NCBI GenBank assembly: GCA_963727755.1
Contig: CAVSHN010000014.1
Coordinates: 186,001 to 250,000 of the forward strand
Direction of reading: 5' to 3'
Origin: DASYAN01 sp963727755
Lineage (GTDB): Bacteria > Chloroflexota > Ktedonobacteria > Ktedonobacterales > Ktedonobacteraceae
Length of the DNA stretch: 64,000 nt
Shown here: positions 28,651 through 37,366 of the stretch, one piece after another
Position numbering within the stretch: the first letter of the stretch is position 1
Layout of the letters: each line of letters opens with the position of its first letter
The notes under the pieces: model-generated
The model's input: only the letters and a program-made list of their open reading frames with translations
What the model was told of the DNA's origin: nothing
Database searches by the model: none
Position numbers and translations under genes: made by a program

Positions 28651-29157
28651 TTACTCATGTACTGTTTCGCTCTGCCATTGGCAAGTCTCAGGAATAGCCC
28701 TTTTGAGTGTATCGGCTAGACCATCTAGATCGGCCACATCGTCACGGTAGACAGCCCAAGCTTTAGCTTTCTGATCAGGTGCCGTAACTTTACGATAGAC
28801 AATCACGCTGATCCGTTTGCCATTGGGAAAGAATTCTTCTTTGATCCGTGTCAAATCTTCCCAATGCAGATCAATCACCTCGCCTTTGCGGCTCCGTTTG
28901 AGAATTCCCTGAGGGCCGATCGTGATTGTAAAAGGGACGGGAGCGATAAGGTTCAAATAATAGATGAAGCCCCCGATGAACAGAAGTGCGGCAATCGTGC
29001 TTCCAATTGCTGATAAATCATTTCGGGCATTATGTTGATAGATTGCAATCCAGAGCACGATTGCAATCAGGAAAGTGACTCCTAAAAAAGTCACAATACG
29101 CTTGAACGGGCTTAATCCTGGCCCGATAAAGACCTGTTCGTTTGTTATTGAAGACAT
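28651..29157 (-). CDS. Two-helix membrane protein with PH-like domain
   Basis: A 168-residue protein with two membrane helices (IVTFLGVTFLIAIVLWIAIY and IAALLFIGGFIYYLNLIA) followed by a soluble domain of about 95 residues, FTITIGPQGILKRSRKGEVI, DLHWEDLTRIKEEFF, ISVIVYRK, which looks like a bacterial PH-type domain. Its role is unknown. AAGGGAG precedes the ATG. It lies downstream of rho in the same direction, about 85 bp after the rho stop hairpin. Confidence 0.65.
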   Translation of the reverse strand: MSSITNEQVFIGPGLSPFKRIVTFLGVTFLIAIVLWIAIYQHNARNDLSAIGSTIAALLFIGGFIYYLNLIAPVPFTITIGPQGILKRSRKGEVIDLHWEDLTRIKEEFFPNGKRISVIVYRKVTAPDQKAKAWAVYRDDVADLDGLADTLKRAIPETCQWQSETVHE

Positions 29158-29218
29158 AAGATGCTCCCTTTGGCAGCTTCCCTATGCCTTTCAAGCTAGC
29201 TTTACGCACGCTGGAGAG

Positions 29219-29240
29219 ACAGGAGGCATAAGCCTCCTGT
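29219..29240 (-). terminator. Hairpin after rho
   Basis: ACAGGAGGC-TTAT-GCCTCCTGT forms a 9-bp stem 2 bp downstream of the rho stop codon. No T-tract follows, so it may be an RNA 3' end protector or a weak terminator. Confidence 0.5.
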
Positions 29241-29241
29241 G

Positions 29242-30549
29242 TTAAATGATGTTTTTGCCCAGCGTGGCCAAGAACTCAATATTATTATTCGTCTTCGCCA
29301 TATGTTGTAGCAGGGCCTCTGTAGCTTCGAGGGTGCCTTTGCCACTCTGCTGGTCTGCCAGTGTTGAGAACATGCGACGCATGACAACAACGGCCCGTAG
29401 AGTGCGATCATCGAGTAGTAGCTCTTCACGACGTGTACTGGAGCGCGTAATATCGATAGCGGGGAAAATGCGCCGTTCGGCCAGTCGCCGTTCAAGCACA
29501 AGTTCCATATTACCAGTGCCTTTGAACTCTTCGTAAATTACCTCATCCATACGGCTACCAGTCTCAACCAATGCCGTAGCGATAATGGTCAAGCTACCGC
29601 CCTCCTCGATATTGCGGGCTGCACCGAAGAAGCGCTTGGGAGGAAGCAGCGCACTGGGGTCCAGACCGCCAGAGAGAGTGCGACCGCTAGGTTGTACAGC
29701 CAGATTGTAGGCGCGACTCAGGCGAGTGATGCTATCGAGTAGAATTACGACATCTCGTCCACCTTCGACTAGGCGTTTCGCACGATCCAGTACCATCTCC
29801 GCCACACGCGTATGTGCCTCGGTGGGCTCATCAAAGGTCGAACTAATCACTTCGGCTTTGACGGAGCGTTTCATATCGGTAACTTCTTCAGGTCGCTCAC
29901 CGATAAGAGCAATCATCAAATGAACATCGTCATAATTTTCGGTGATGGAGTTAGCGATGGATTTGAGAAGTATTGTCTTACCAGCTTTCGGGGGAGAAAC
30001 GATCAGGCCGCGCTGTCCGCGACCAATTGGAGCGACCAAGTTGACCAGACGGCCCGAAGTATTTGAGGGGTTGGTCTCTAGATTGAACATTTCCCGCGGG
30101 AAGATTGGCGTTAAGTTATCGAAGTGGGGACGGCGCTTAGCAATTTCTGGATCGACCCCATTGATAGCCTCAACGCGTAGCAAGCCGTAGTACTTCTCAT
30201 TATCTTTCGGTGGACGAACCTGTCCCGAGACCATATCACCCGTGCGCAATCCGAAACGACGAATTTGCGATTGTGAGACATAGACATCCATGTTTCCAGG
30301 CAAGAAGCGCTCCTGACGTAGAAAGCCGAAGCCGTCCTCCACAATCTCTAGCACGCCAGCGCTAAAGATATTACCTTGTTGTTCTGTATTGGCTTGAAGA
30401 AGGCGAAAGACGAGGTCTTGTTTCTTGAGGGTACTGTAGCCAGAAAGTTCGAGGTCACGAGCGATATCACGCAACTCCGTAATTGTTTTGGTTTCTAACT
30501 CAGCTATATTCACCATAATCGCGGCAGGATGCCCCAAATTTGATGTCAT
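29242..30549 (-). CDS. rho: Transcription termination factor Rho
   Basis: A 435-residue hexameric RNA helicase. The N-terminal helical part (ELETKTITELRDIARDLELS) and the RNA-binding cold-shock-like domain (GVLEIVEDGFGFLRQERFLP) are complete; the ATPase core has Walker A SPPKAGKTILL, Walker B DVVILLDSITRLSRAYN, the Q- and R-loop GGLDPSALLPPKRFFGAARN and the ending EATEALLQHMAKTNNNIEFL. The length is close to E. coli Rho (419). The ATG at 30549 has AAAGGAG 15 bases upstream; ATG 30516 is an alternative. A C-rich leader precedes it. Confidence 0.96.
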   Translation of the reverse strand: MTSNLGHPAAIMVNIAELETKTITELRDIARDLELSGYSTLKKQDLVFRLLQANTEQQGNIFSAGVLEIVEDGFGFLRQERFLPGNMDVYVSQSQIRRFGLRTGDMVSGQVRPPKDNEKYYGLLRVEAINGVDPEIAKRRPHFDNLTPIFPREMFNLETNPSNTSGRLVNLVAPIGRGQRGLIVSPPKAGKTILLKSIANSITENYDDVHLMIALIGERPEEVTDMKRSVKAEVISSTFDEPTEAHTRVAEMVLDRAKRLVEGGRDVVILLDSITRLSRAYNLAVQPSGRTLSGGLDPSALLPPKRFFGAARNIEEGGSLTIIATALVETGSRMDEVIYEEFKGTGNMELVLERRLAERRIFPAIDITRSSTRREELLLDDRTLRAVVVMRRMFSTLADQQSGKGTLEATEALLQHMAKTNNNIEFLATLGKNII

Positions 30550-30720
30550 GGGGAAGAATGCCGCTTCTCCTTTCTGATTTGATTGTTATCCCTTGTTGGG
30601 AAGGTGTTGTTTTAGTTGGGAATGCCTCAATCCCGCCAGTTACTGAGAAGTAATGGGGGTTCTTGGCTTTGGTGCTTGGATAGTTTGGTGGGAAATCTAC
30701 ACGTTAGTCCCTTTTTTAAA
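30550..30720 (-). promoter_or_regulatory. C-rich, G-poor rho leader (possible rut site)
   Basis: Read on the minus strand this leader has long C-rich, G-poor stretches such as CCAAACTATCCAAGCACC and ACAACACCTTCCCAACAA. Rho binds such RNA, and rho of E. coli is autoregulated by termination in its leader. The rest of the gap up to 31006 has no gene that I can support. Confidence 0.4.
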
Positions 30721-31006
30721 AACACTGAAACACTGAATGAAATGCTGAAATGTCCTCTTTCAAATGAAAGGTAATTTTGATGTGTATTCAACGAGGTCCA
30801 GTCAACGTACTAGAGATGTCCTACCCAGAAGCATTGTACAATTGACAAATCTCTGCATAAGTGGGAAGAATCTGTAGGACTGCTGGGCAATGTAGTACGT
30901 ACCATCGAAGCTAGCTAGCACTATACCACAAGCAGGAAGGTTTGTCAAGAGATTCTTACTGCACGTTTTTGCCCTGAGTGCCACATGCCAAGAAAAATAC
31001 CCCCTC

Positions 31007-31510
31007 CTATTTGTTCCCTCTGGATGTAGAACTGCTAATCTTATCAATGCCTGCCCAACCAGATGCACGTTGTCTATCATAGAATGAATACCAGTTCTTG
31101 TCAATCCACGCATGACAGCGTCGTAAGTACTCTCCTAATTTCCGCTGTTCTAACTCGCGATCGACAATATTATTAGCATGGGGATGTTTATAGTAGCGGG
31201 GTAACGGTGAGCCGAACCCGTGGGCATAATGGACCAACTCGTGAGCGATAGTTGTGATTAGAACCTCTTCTGGAACCTGTTGCAGCATGAGCAGCGTATT
31301 AATGCCAATAAAGGACGTGCTTTGATCTTGTGAGAGCCGGATAAGCCCTAATCGGCTTTTCCATGGATAGCAGTAATCTATGTAAACGTTATTGACGCGT
31401 GGTGTATCTGCGAAGTGGTGTCGCCAAATCTGGTTAAGGTAACGAGTCAGATCCCTCCTATTGGTTGGCATATTTGCCTGATCGCGGGCAGCACTGGTAA
31501 ACGGTAGCAT
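31007..31510 (-). CDS. SprT-like metallopeptidase-type protein
   Basis: A 167-residue protein with the zinc motif HELVHYAHGFG (HExxH) preceded by EEVLITTIAHE and followed by a distal RELEQRKLGEYL helix. The fold is of the minimal SprT or M48-like zincin kind. It has no signal peptide. The target protein is unknown; SprT-type proteins can act in DNA-protein crosslink repair. The start could be the ATG at 31510 or the ATG 13 codons later. Confidence 0.65.
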   Translation of the reverse strand: MLPFTSAARDQANMPTNRRDLTRYLNQIWRHHFADTPRVNNVYIDYCYPWKSRLGLIRLSQDQSTSFIGINTLLMLQQVPEEVLITTIAHELVHYAHGFGSPLPRYYKHPHANNIVDRELEQRKLGEYLRRCHAWIDKNWYSFYDRQRASGWAGIDKISSSTSRGNK

Positions 31511-31683
31511 ACAGAGACTCCTCTAGAAGAATAGAGATTGGTAAACAAGATTTTATGCTTGTGAGTCCAGTATACCAGGGGATATGATAACACTATAATG
31601 AAAAAAAGCCTAAATCATAGACACTCTGGCTGAGACCCAATCCAACCAGAGAAAACGTCTCATAACTAGAATGAGGAGGATTT

Positions 31684-32163
31684 GTGCAAAGTCGACCACG
31701 ACGACCAAACATCTCTTTGCGTCTTGGAGGTGGCAATGTGCATGTCACTTCAGCTGTTGGTATGGAAGACACTGTTGGCTATCAGCGTGCTAGGCGAAAT
31801 TCCATCGTCACCCAAACGGTGATAGGGATTAGTGCATTAATCTGTAGTGCTTTCTTGCTAGGAAGCTTCGCTCAAGCTTGGTCTAACAACCAGTTGGTAC
31901 AGCAAGTGCAAGTTGCCCAACAATCCTTGCAACAGCTACAAGCCAAGCATACACAGCTTAAGCAAGATGCAGATTATTACAATGATCCCTCAGTGATTGA
32001 GAGTGAGGCACGACAGCAACTAGGATATGTCCGTCCTAGCGAGCAAGCTGTGATCTTTGTGAGTACAGATCAAGGGGGGCATCAGCCTATTGTGAAGCAT
32101 AAGGATACATCTCAATCGCAAGGCTATTGGCGGGACTGGTGGCATATCCTTTTTGCTAGTTAA
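31684..32163 (+). CDS. FtsB/DivIC-like septum protein
   Basis: A 159-residue bitopic protein: a basic head of about 40 residues, one membrane helix (IGISALICSAFLLGSFAQAW), then a coiled coil (QLVQQVQVAQQSLQQLQAKH) and the typical DPSVIESEARQQLGYVRPSE motif. FtsB/DivIC proteins link early and late division proteins at the septum. The start is GTG 31684, with GAGGAGG four bases upstream. Confidence 0.78.
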   Translation: MQSRPRRPNISLRLGGGNVHVTSAVGMEDTVGYQRARRNSIVTQTVIGISALICSAFLLGSFAQAWSNNQLVQQVQVAQQSLQQLQAKHTQLKQDADYYNDPSVIESEARQQLGYVRPSEQAVIFVSTDQGGHQPIVKHKDTSQSQGYWRDWWHILFAS

Positions 32164-32233
32164 CCTGATCAGGATTGTCGCATTGTATTCCGCTGAACTG
32201 AGGGATCTTGCCTAGGAAAAAATGTCTAAAAGC

Positions 32234-32263
32234 TTGACATTTTCAATAATCTGAGCAGATAAT
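32234..32263 (+). promoter_or_regulatory. Promoter of the M20 peptidase leader
   Basis: TTGACA (32234-32239), an 18-bp spacer and GATAAT (32258-32263) are a near-consensus promoter. The transcript would start near 32270 and have a 5' leader of about 228 bases. Confidence 0.65.
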
Positions 32264-32269
32264 ATAGAT

Positions 32270-32497
32270 TATTAATACACGTATACAGCAGGGGTCAGGA
32301 ACACTATAGCAAAAGTTAGGGACCGGTAGTCTAATATCGCTCCAGTATTGACTGGAGCTTATTGAATTTGTAATCAGTAAAGCTTGTTTCGCCGAATAAT
32401 AGAGGACACTAGCTAGCGCGGAACCCATAGCTAGTGTTCTGCTTTTTTTATTCGGAGATTACTACTCAGGAGTGTTTGTTAACGAGTAGGAGTTATC
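32270..32497 (+). promoter_or_regulatory. Structured 5' leader with attenuator, class unknown
   Basis: The leader holds GCTCCAGT-ATTG-ACTGGAGC (32339-32358) and then a strong terminator-like stem (32403-32440) with T7, all before the ribosome site TAGGAG of the peptidase gene. An outer pair CCGAATAA (32392-32399) / TTATTCGG (32448-32455) would draw the U-tract into a stem and could compete with termination. The arrangement fits a riboswitch or attenuator, but I cannot match it to a known class. Confidence 0.5.
32403..32449 (+). terminator. Intrinsic terminator inside the leader
   Basis: AGGACACTAGCTA (32403-32415) pairs with TAGCTAGTGTTCT (32428-32440), followed by GCTTTTTTT. It lies 50 bp ahead of the start codon of the next gene in the same direction. 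Confidence 0.7.
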
Positions 32498-33700
32498 ATG
32501 GGTACACAATCAATGGCATCGAAGCAGCCTAAGGCTTCACCACAATTGTCTGTAAGGAATGTTGAGCAATACGTGCAAGATCATTTGCAGCGTTATCTCA
32601 AGGAGTTGAGTGATCTCTGCGCTATTGACTCAGGCACTTACTACAAAGAGGGGATAGATATGGTTGCCCTCTACTTGGAAGAGCGTATGCGCAGTTTGGG
32701 CATGGATGTTTCGCTTTGTAGACAGGAAAAATGGGGCAATGACGTCTATGCAACTCTGTATGGAGATGGGCAAGGGAAAGTGACATTGCTCGGTCATATC
32801 GATACTGTTTATCCTGTGGGAACTACCGCTGCTCGTCCGGTACAGGTGCAAGGAGACAAAGTCTTGGGCCCTGGGGTTTATGATATGAAAGGGTGCGTTC
32901 TCTCTGCTGTCTATGCTATTGAAGCTTTGCTTGCACAGAACTATCATCGCTTTGGCGAAATTCATTTTCTATGTGTAACGGACGAAGAGATTAGCAAGGA
33001 GCGCCATAGCAAAAATCTAATTTGGCAAGCTTGTCAGAACAGTCAGGGAGTGCTGGTTTTGGAGGGGGCGCGTGTGAACGGCGATTTGGTCAGTGCTCGT
33101 AAAGGCGGATCATGGTATAAATTGAGTGCACATGGCCATTCCGCTCATGCTGGTGTTGAGCCAGAAAAAGGTTGCAATGCGATTGTTGAGCTAGCGCACC
33201 AGATTATACAGTTTCAGAGTCTTAACGGCTGGCGTGAGGGTGTTACGATTAATATAGGGCATGTTTCCGGTGGAACTGTCACCAATGTCGTTCCTGACTA
33301 CGCAGAAGTGTCTATTGATTTGCGCTTCTTGCACCCTAGCGATTGCTATGACACGGAGCAGCGTTGGCATCAGATGATGCAGAACAAAAGTGTTCCCGGA
33401 GTCCAATTGATTCTTGAACGTGACTCTAACATCAAAGATCCAATGGAGTGTACACCGCAGAGTTTGCGCTTGGTTCGTCAGGCACAACGCATTGCCCAGC
33501 AATTGGGTTTTGAGGTAGACCATGCTATGACAGGTGGTATCTCAGATGCCAATTATGCTTCTGGTTTCGGTTTACCCACGCTCGATGGCCTTGGCCCGAT
33601 TGGTGACCTCGATCACAGTCCAGATGAGTATATCGAACTGAATAGTGTTGCTCCCCGTGCTGCTCTGCTGGCGGGATTAATCGCAGCAGTGGGAGAATAA
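32498..33700 (+). CDS. M20-family metallopeptidase (glutamate carboxypeptidase-like)
   Basis: A 400-residue zinc enzyme of the CPG2/ArgE/DapE family. Visible metal ligands and motifs are LLGHIDTVYPVGT, GPGVYDMKGCVLSA (second ligand Asp), VTDEEISKE (catalytic and ligand Glu), the dimerisation domain SAHGHSAHAGVEPEKGCNAI and the last ligand LDHSPDEYIEL. It probably removes C-terminal glutamate or cleaves a small acyl-amino acid; the substrate is not clear. AGGAG precedes ATG 32498. Expression appears to be controlled by the leader with a terminator upstream. Confidence 0.88.
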   Translation: MGTQSMASKQPKASPQLSVRNVEQYVQDHLQRYLKELSDLCAIDSGTYYKEGIDMVALYLEERMRSLGMDVSLCRQEKWGNDVYATLYGDGQGKVTLLGHIDTVYPVGTTAARPVQVQGDKVLGPGVYDMKGCVLSAVYAIEALLAQNYHRFGEIHFLCVTDEEISKERHSKNLIWQACQNSQGVLVLEGARVNGDLVSARKGGSWYKLSAHGHSAHAGVEPEKGCNAIVELAHQIIQFQSLNGWREGVTINIGHVSGGTVTNVVPDYAEVSIDLRFLHPSDCYDTEQRWHQMMQNKSVPGVQLILERDSNIKDPMECTPQSLRLVRQAQRIAQQLGFEVDHAMTGGISDANYASGFGLPTLDGLGPIGDLDHSPDEYIELNSVAPRAALLAGLIAAVGE

Positions 33701-33763
33701 AGCCATACCTTCCTAAAAATCAAATGCAAGGTCTTCTCGAAATATGATTGATGGCATCTTCTC

Positions 33764-33805
33764 AAAAAAGTGAGGGCACCTTAACTAAGGTGTCCTCACT
33801 TTTTT
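33764..33805. terminator. Bidirectional terminator
   Basis: AAAAAAGTGAGG.CACCTTA pairs with TAAGGTG.CCTCACTTTTTT between two convergent genes, with T-runs on both strands. Confidence 0.9.
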
Positions 33806-33824
33806 GATTTCTTTGTTGGTAGGC

Positions 33825-36164
33825 TTATGCTCGAATCTCTTCCAACATTGAGAGATTGATGAATAAATCGCAGCTCTGCCTCAATGTTGCAGACATAGCT
33901 TCGTCGAAGGCGGCCACTTCTACGCGGACACCGTGGTCGGAGCAATAGTTGAGCATGGGCATGAAATCGCTATCGCCACTGAGTAGAACAATACAGTCAA
34001 CTGCATTTCCATCGACGAGACGCACCACATCCATACAGAGATCCAGGTCTAGATCGGCCTTTTTTGCACCACTGGAGAAGGTCTTATAGTTTTTGGTTGT
34101 AATACGATAGCCAAGACCTTTGACGGCTTGCAGAAACATCTGCTCATCCCCTGGTTGAGGACTGGTTGGACAGTATGCATGGGCACGGATGAGGCGACGA
34201 TTTCCGCGCAGAAAGTCCAGCAATTTCCCAAAGTTAACGGAGATGCGCAAGGTACGAGCTGAATAGAGCAGGTTAGCTACATCAACGAATACTCCCACCC
34301 GCTCCGATGAAGGAAATGGAGGGAGACTGACGGATACATTCGTTGGAGCCTGACTGAGACGGCGAAATTCAGCTACCATGCGGTCTGTCTGTGTCTCAAT
34401 CGCTTGTGAAACAATATTGGCAAACTGGTTGATCGTTGCTGACGTCAGGCCATTGTCACCTGCACGACCAGCAGTAGTTGGTGAAGGAGCTGATGTACGT
34501 TGTGCTCCAGCGCGTGTTGTTGTCCGCCCATCTCTGTTAAGCCCACTGCCGCGGGCAGGTGATGGTTCTGGTCCCAGAAATGGCCCGGCCCCATCATTTC
34601 CTTGGTTCATCTGGCTAACTGTGTAGCCCGACACTATTGAATAAGTGGGTGTGTCAGCCGAAGGTTGCACAGGTGTCAGTGGTATCTGTGGCATGAGTAT
34701 CGGTGACTGCTGGGGCGCCGGTGGTACAACTGGGGCCGCAGATGGTTTGGACGGTGCTGAACTTGCAGGTGTGTTGCTGTTAGGCCCAGAACGATGCCGA
34801 CGTCGCCGACGTGGAGGGTTTTTTTGCAGTTCAGAATATTCCAGTGGTGGTAGATCTTCGGGAGCAGTCTCTGCTAGTTGCATAGTTGGTTCAACTGCTG
34901 ATTCTGCACTGGTCATTGTATCTACCAAGTTCGTTGGAATGGTAGGCTGTTCTTTTTGGCCATGGCGACGACGTCCTTGCTCCGATGAACTTATTGTGGT
35001 TGAGCCTGTGTTCTCAGCTGATACTGCTTCCTGGGTTGCAGTCGGTTTGTATGTTAGTTGCCCGATTGATTGCGTTTCAGGAGCAGTTTGCTCTCCCATT
35101 ACTTCTAGGTCTAGTGTGGGAGCAACGCTCGCGCGTGCCTCTTCGTCTAGTCGCTGACCGCTTGCTAATGTGGGAGGTAGTGCCGGAGTAGAGCCATTTA
35201 GCCCGTAAGCTCCATTTGCTCCTATTGTAGTAGTGCCACGACGATCAAAACGATAGCGGCGTGCAGGTTTGGGTGGTGGTGTCACAGCTGGAGGTTCGCT
35301 GACAATAGGTTGTCCCGTAGATTCTGGCTGTGCTGCCGCAGGCGTTTCTTCTGTCACACTAGCTTGCTCCTCACGATGATAGCGGCTTGCTCCGTGTCGA
35401 GGCACACGTAAACGCGGGGCAGGGCGTAAGAGAGGTGATACTACACGCTCTCCCTGCAATATTGGGATAACTAATCCATTTTCGTCGGTTCGTAGTGAAG
35501 ATGTTGACATTTCGTTAGTTGATGCAGATGGAATTGATGCATTATCTTCGGACAATACTACGGAATTACTAGTTTTTTCACTGTGGTCGGTAGTGTCAGG
35601 TGTAGGGCTGGATGCTGCCAAAACTGATTCTACCGAGCTGAGTAGTGCGAAATTTTCTACCTGCGATTCGTGCAAAGTAGTCTGTAACCGAGTTGCCTCT
35701 GCTAGACGGAATTCCTCGATAAAATCGGTAAAAGGTCGAATCTCTTCTTCCTTATCAGAAACAGGAATTTCCTGTGAATTTAGACTGGGTGGCGTCTCCG
35801 GTATCGTTGTAGTTTCTTGATCCATCTGCTCTTGCTCACTAGTGCGAGAGGTAGCATCCTCTCCTGTAGCAGGTGCTGGTGGCTCCGAGGAGGCATTGGA
35901 ATTGTGCGAGAAGGGGACAGAAAAGGGAACTGCTTCCAAGGGTGTTGCAACTTCATATGAAGCGGTGGCATCCTGATGGTCCTCTTCAGGTATAAGAGCA
36001 AAGGTGGTACACTCAGATGAGGAGATATCACCTTCTCTATATGCTTCGACGGATGTCGTGGTTTGGTTTGTTGTTATATCAATTGTCGTTTCGAGGGCAG
36101 ACGGATACTCCACGACCAATGTATCTACGTCGTCATGCTCATGCTGCAAATGTTCCGTTGTCAC
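33825..36164 (-). CDS. NYN-domain (LabA/MARF1-type) protein with long disordered N-terminus
   Basis: A 779-residue protein. The last 160 residues are a NYN/PIN-like nuclease: GVFVDVANLLYSAR, LDLDLCMDVVRL, CIVLLSGDSDFMPMLNYCSD and GVRVEVAAF, with the Asp residues that bind metal. The first 600 residues are low-complexity (Thr, Ser, Pro, Glu, Gln) with basic patches such as RRRRRHRSG and PPKPARRYRFDRR, which may bind RNA. NYN proteins process or degrade RNA. The start is GTG 36164 with GGGAGAT upstream. The antisense frames over this gene are composition artefacts. Confidence 0.82.
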   Translation of the reverse strand: MTTEHLQHEHDDVDTLVVEYPSALETTIDITTNQTTTSVEAYREGDISSSECTTFALIPEEDHQDATASYEVATPLEAVPFSVPFSHNSNASSEPPAPATGEDATSRTSEQEQMDQETTTIPETPPSLNSQEIPVSDKEEEIRPFTDFIEEFRLAEATRLQTTLHESQVENFALLSSVESVLAASSPTPDTTDHSEKTSNSVVLSEDNASIPSASTNEMSTSSLRTDENGLVIPILQGERVVSPLLRPAPRLRVPRHGASRYHREEQASVTEETPAAAQPESTGQPIVSEPPAVTPPPKPARRYRFDRRGTTTIGANGAYGLNGSTPALPPTLASGQRLDEEARASVAPTLDLEVMGEQTAPETQSIGQLTYKPTATQEAVSAENTGSTTISSSEQGRRRHGQKEQPTIPTNLVDTMTSAESAVEPTMQLAETAPEDLPPLEYSELQKNPPRRRRRHRSGPNSNTPASSAPSKPSAAPVVPPAPQQSPILMPQIPLTPVQPSADTPTYSIVSGYTVSQMNQGNDGAGPFLGPEPSPARGSGLNRDGRTTTRAGAQRTSAPSPTTAGRAGDNGLTSATINQFANIVSQAIETQTDRMVAEFRRLSQAPTNVSVSLPPFPSSERVGVFVDVANLLYSARTLRISVNFGKLLDFLRGNRRLIRAHAYCPTSPQPGDEQMFLQAVKGLGYRITTKNYKTFSSGAKKADLDLDLCMDVVRLVDGNAVDCIVLLSGDSDFMPMLNYCSDHGVRVEVAAFDEAMSATLRQSCDLFINLSMLEEIRA

Positions 36165-36537
36165 TAAGATCTCCCGTCTCAGTTGCTACGAACCGGAGCG
36201 CAGGTAGGTTTCTCTTGAAGATAGTTTGGGGCAATCACACGTTTCCTGACCTTTTTTCCCAGCTTTTAGCCGATACTTATGCTAATGGGCGGGGGCCATC
36301 AACTCTTCCGCCCCTCCTGTATCCTCGGCTCTTTTTATCACGCTACGCTTTTAGAGAAGAGACTGTACGAATGCATTATCCCTTACTAGATTCAGTTCGT
36401 ATAGTAATCAAACAGCCTTTCCAATACAAATCTCTTACAGTAGCCGGTTCGATCTCGTCATGTTTTTTGTCATACGCCGTTGTTTTCACTCTGGTTGTGT
36501 GCCACTGGTAAACGGCGACAATCCCGGTGGGCACTTT

Positions 36538-36571
36538 AGGCGAACATGGTTCACAGGCATCTTGTTCGCCT
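36538..36571 (-). terminator. Hairpin after the CDP-alcohol transferase gene
   Basis: AGGCGAACA (36538-36546) and TGTTCGCCT (36563-36571) form a 9-bp stem directly after the stop codon on the minus strand, without a clear T-tract. The remaining gap 36165-36537 shows no gene. Confidence 0.5.
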
Positions 36572-37270
36572 TTATAGATCATTCGTCCCTACAGCATTGG
36601 GCAAGTAATGATCATTAGCACTGGTATCATGAGGTTCACAATAAAACGTTTCTCCAGATCGGCGTGTTGATCGCCATACAGAAATCATACGTTCCAGTGC
36701 AGTTAGATTGGAAAAAACTGCCAGAATGGCTAATGCCCAGATGCTCGTATTAGATAAGAATCCAATAGCCAGGATAATGACACGTTCTGGACGGGCAAGC
36801 AGTCCGCTTTTGCACTCAATTCCCAGTCCTTCGGCGCGAGCTTTGGTATAACTGACCATCAATGAGCCGACCACCGACACGAAAATGAAAGTAATCATCC
36901 ACATTTGCTCGTGTGGAGCAGGCCAAGGTAGATCTTGGAGGTCAGGATGCTGCAACGTGTACCAGAGCAACCCAAACAGAATAATACTTTCTGAATAGCG
37001 ATCAAGCGTCGAGTCTAAAAAAGCGCCAAAGGTAGTGGCAGCGTTACGGATGCGAGCCATAGCTCCATCAAACATATCAAAAATGCCAGCAAGCATCACC
37101 AGCAGTCCCCCTATGAACAGGTATCCTTGAGCAATCACCAATGCCGCCACCACACTGACCAACAGTCCGATACTCGTTAGCAAATTGGGAGAGACACCCA
37201 AGCGAGCCAGTGGTTGTATCAGTAATGTGACTACATGTCTTGCTTGTTGCTGTATGCGTCTGCTAAACAT
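36572..37270 (-). CDS. CDP-alcohol phosphatidyltransferase
   Basis: A 232-residue membrane enzyme with about six helices and the full family signature D-G-x2-A-R-x8-G-x3-D-x3-D (FDGAMARIRNAATTFGAFLD followed by STLDRYSE). It joins a CDP-diacylglycerol to an alcohol such as glycerol phosphate or inositol phosphate to make phospholipids; which one is not clear. ATG 37270 has AGGG close upstream; GTG 37288 with GAGG is an alternative start. A PHP esterase gene lies upstream in the same direction. Confidence 0.87.
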   Translation of the reverse strand: MFSRRIQQQARHVVTLLIQPLARLGVSPNLLTSIGLLVSVVAALVIAQGYLFIGGLLVMLAGIFDMFDGAMARIRNAATTFGAFLDSTLDRYSESIILFGLLWYTLQHPDLQDLPWPAPHEQMWMITFIFVSVVGSLMVSYTKARAEGLGIECKSGLLARPERVIILAIGFLSNTSIWALAILAVFSNLTALERMISVWRSTRRSGETFYCEPHDTSANDHYLPNAVGTNDL

Positions 37271-37366
37271 ATCCCTATTGTACCACACTTATCCTCGATA
37301 GGACTAGCTCTTTGACTCCTTCGCTCTCAAACTCTTTAGGATGCAGGCAATTCTCAGACAAAGTCA

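Noticed and set aside
34378..35191. Long plus-strand frames (for example 34645-35157) opposite the NYN gene
   Set aside because: They mirror the low-complexity coding region; they consist of Gly/Ala/Ser runs with no domain.
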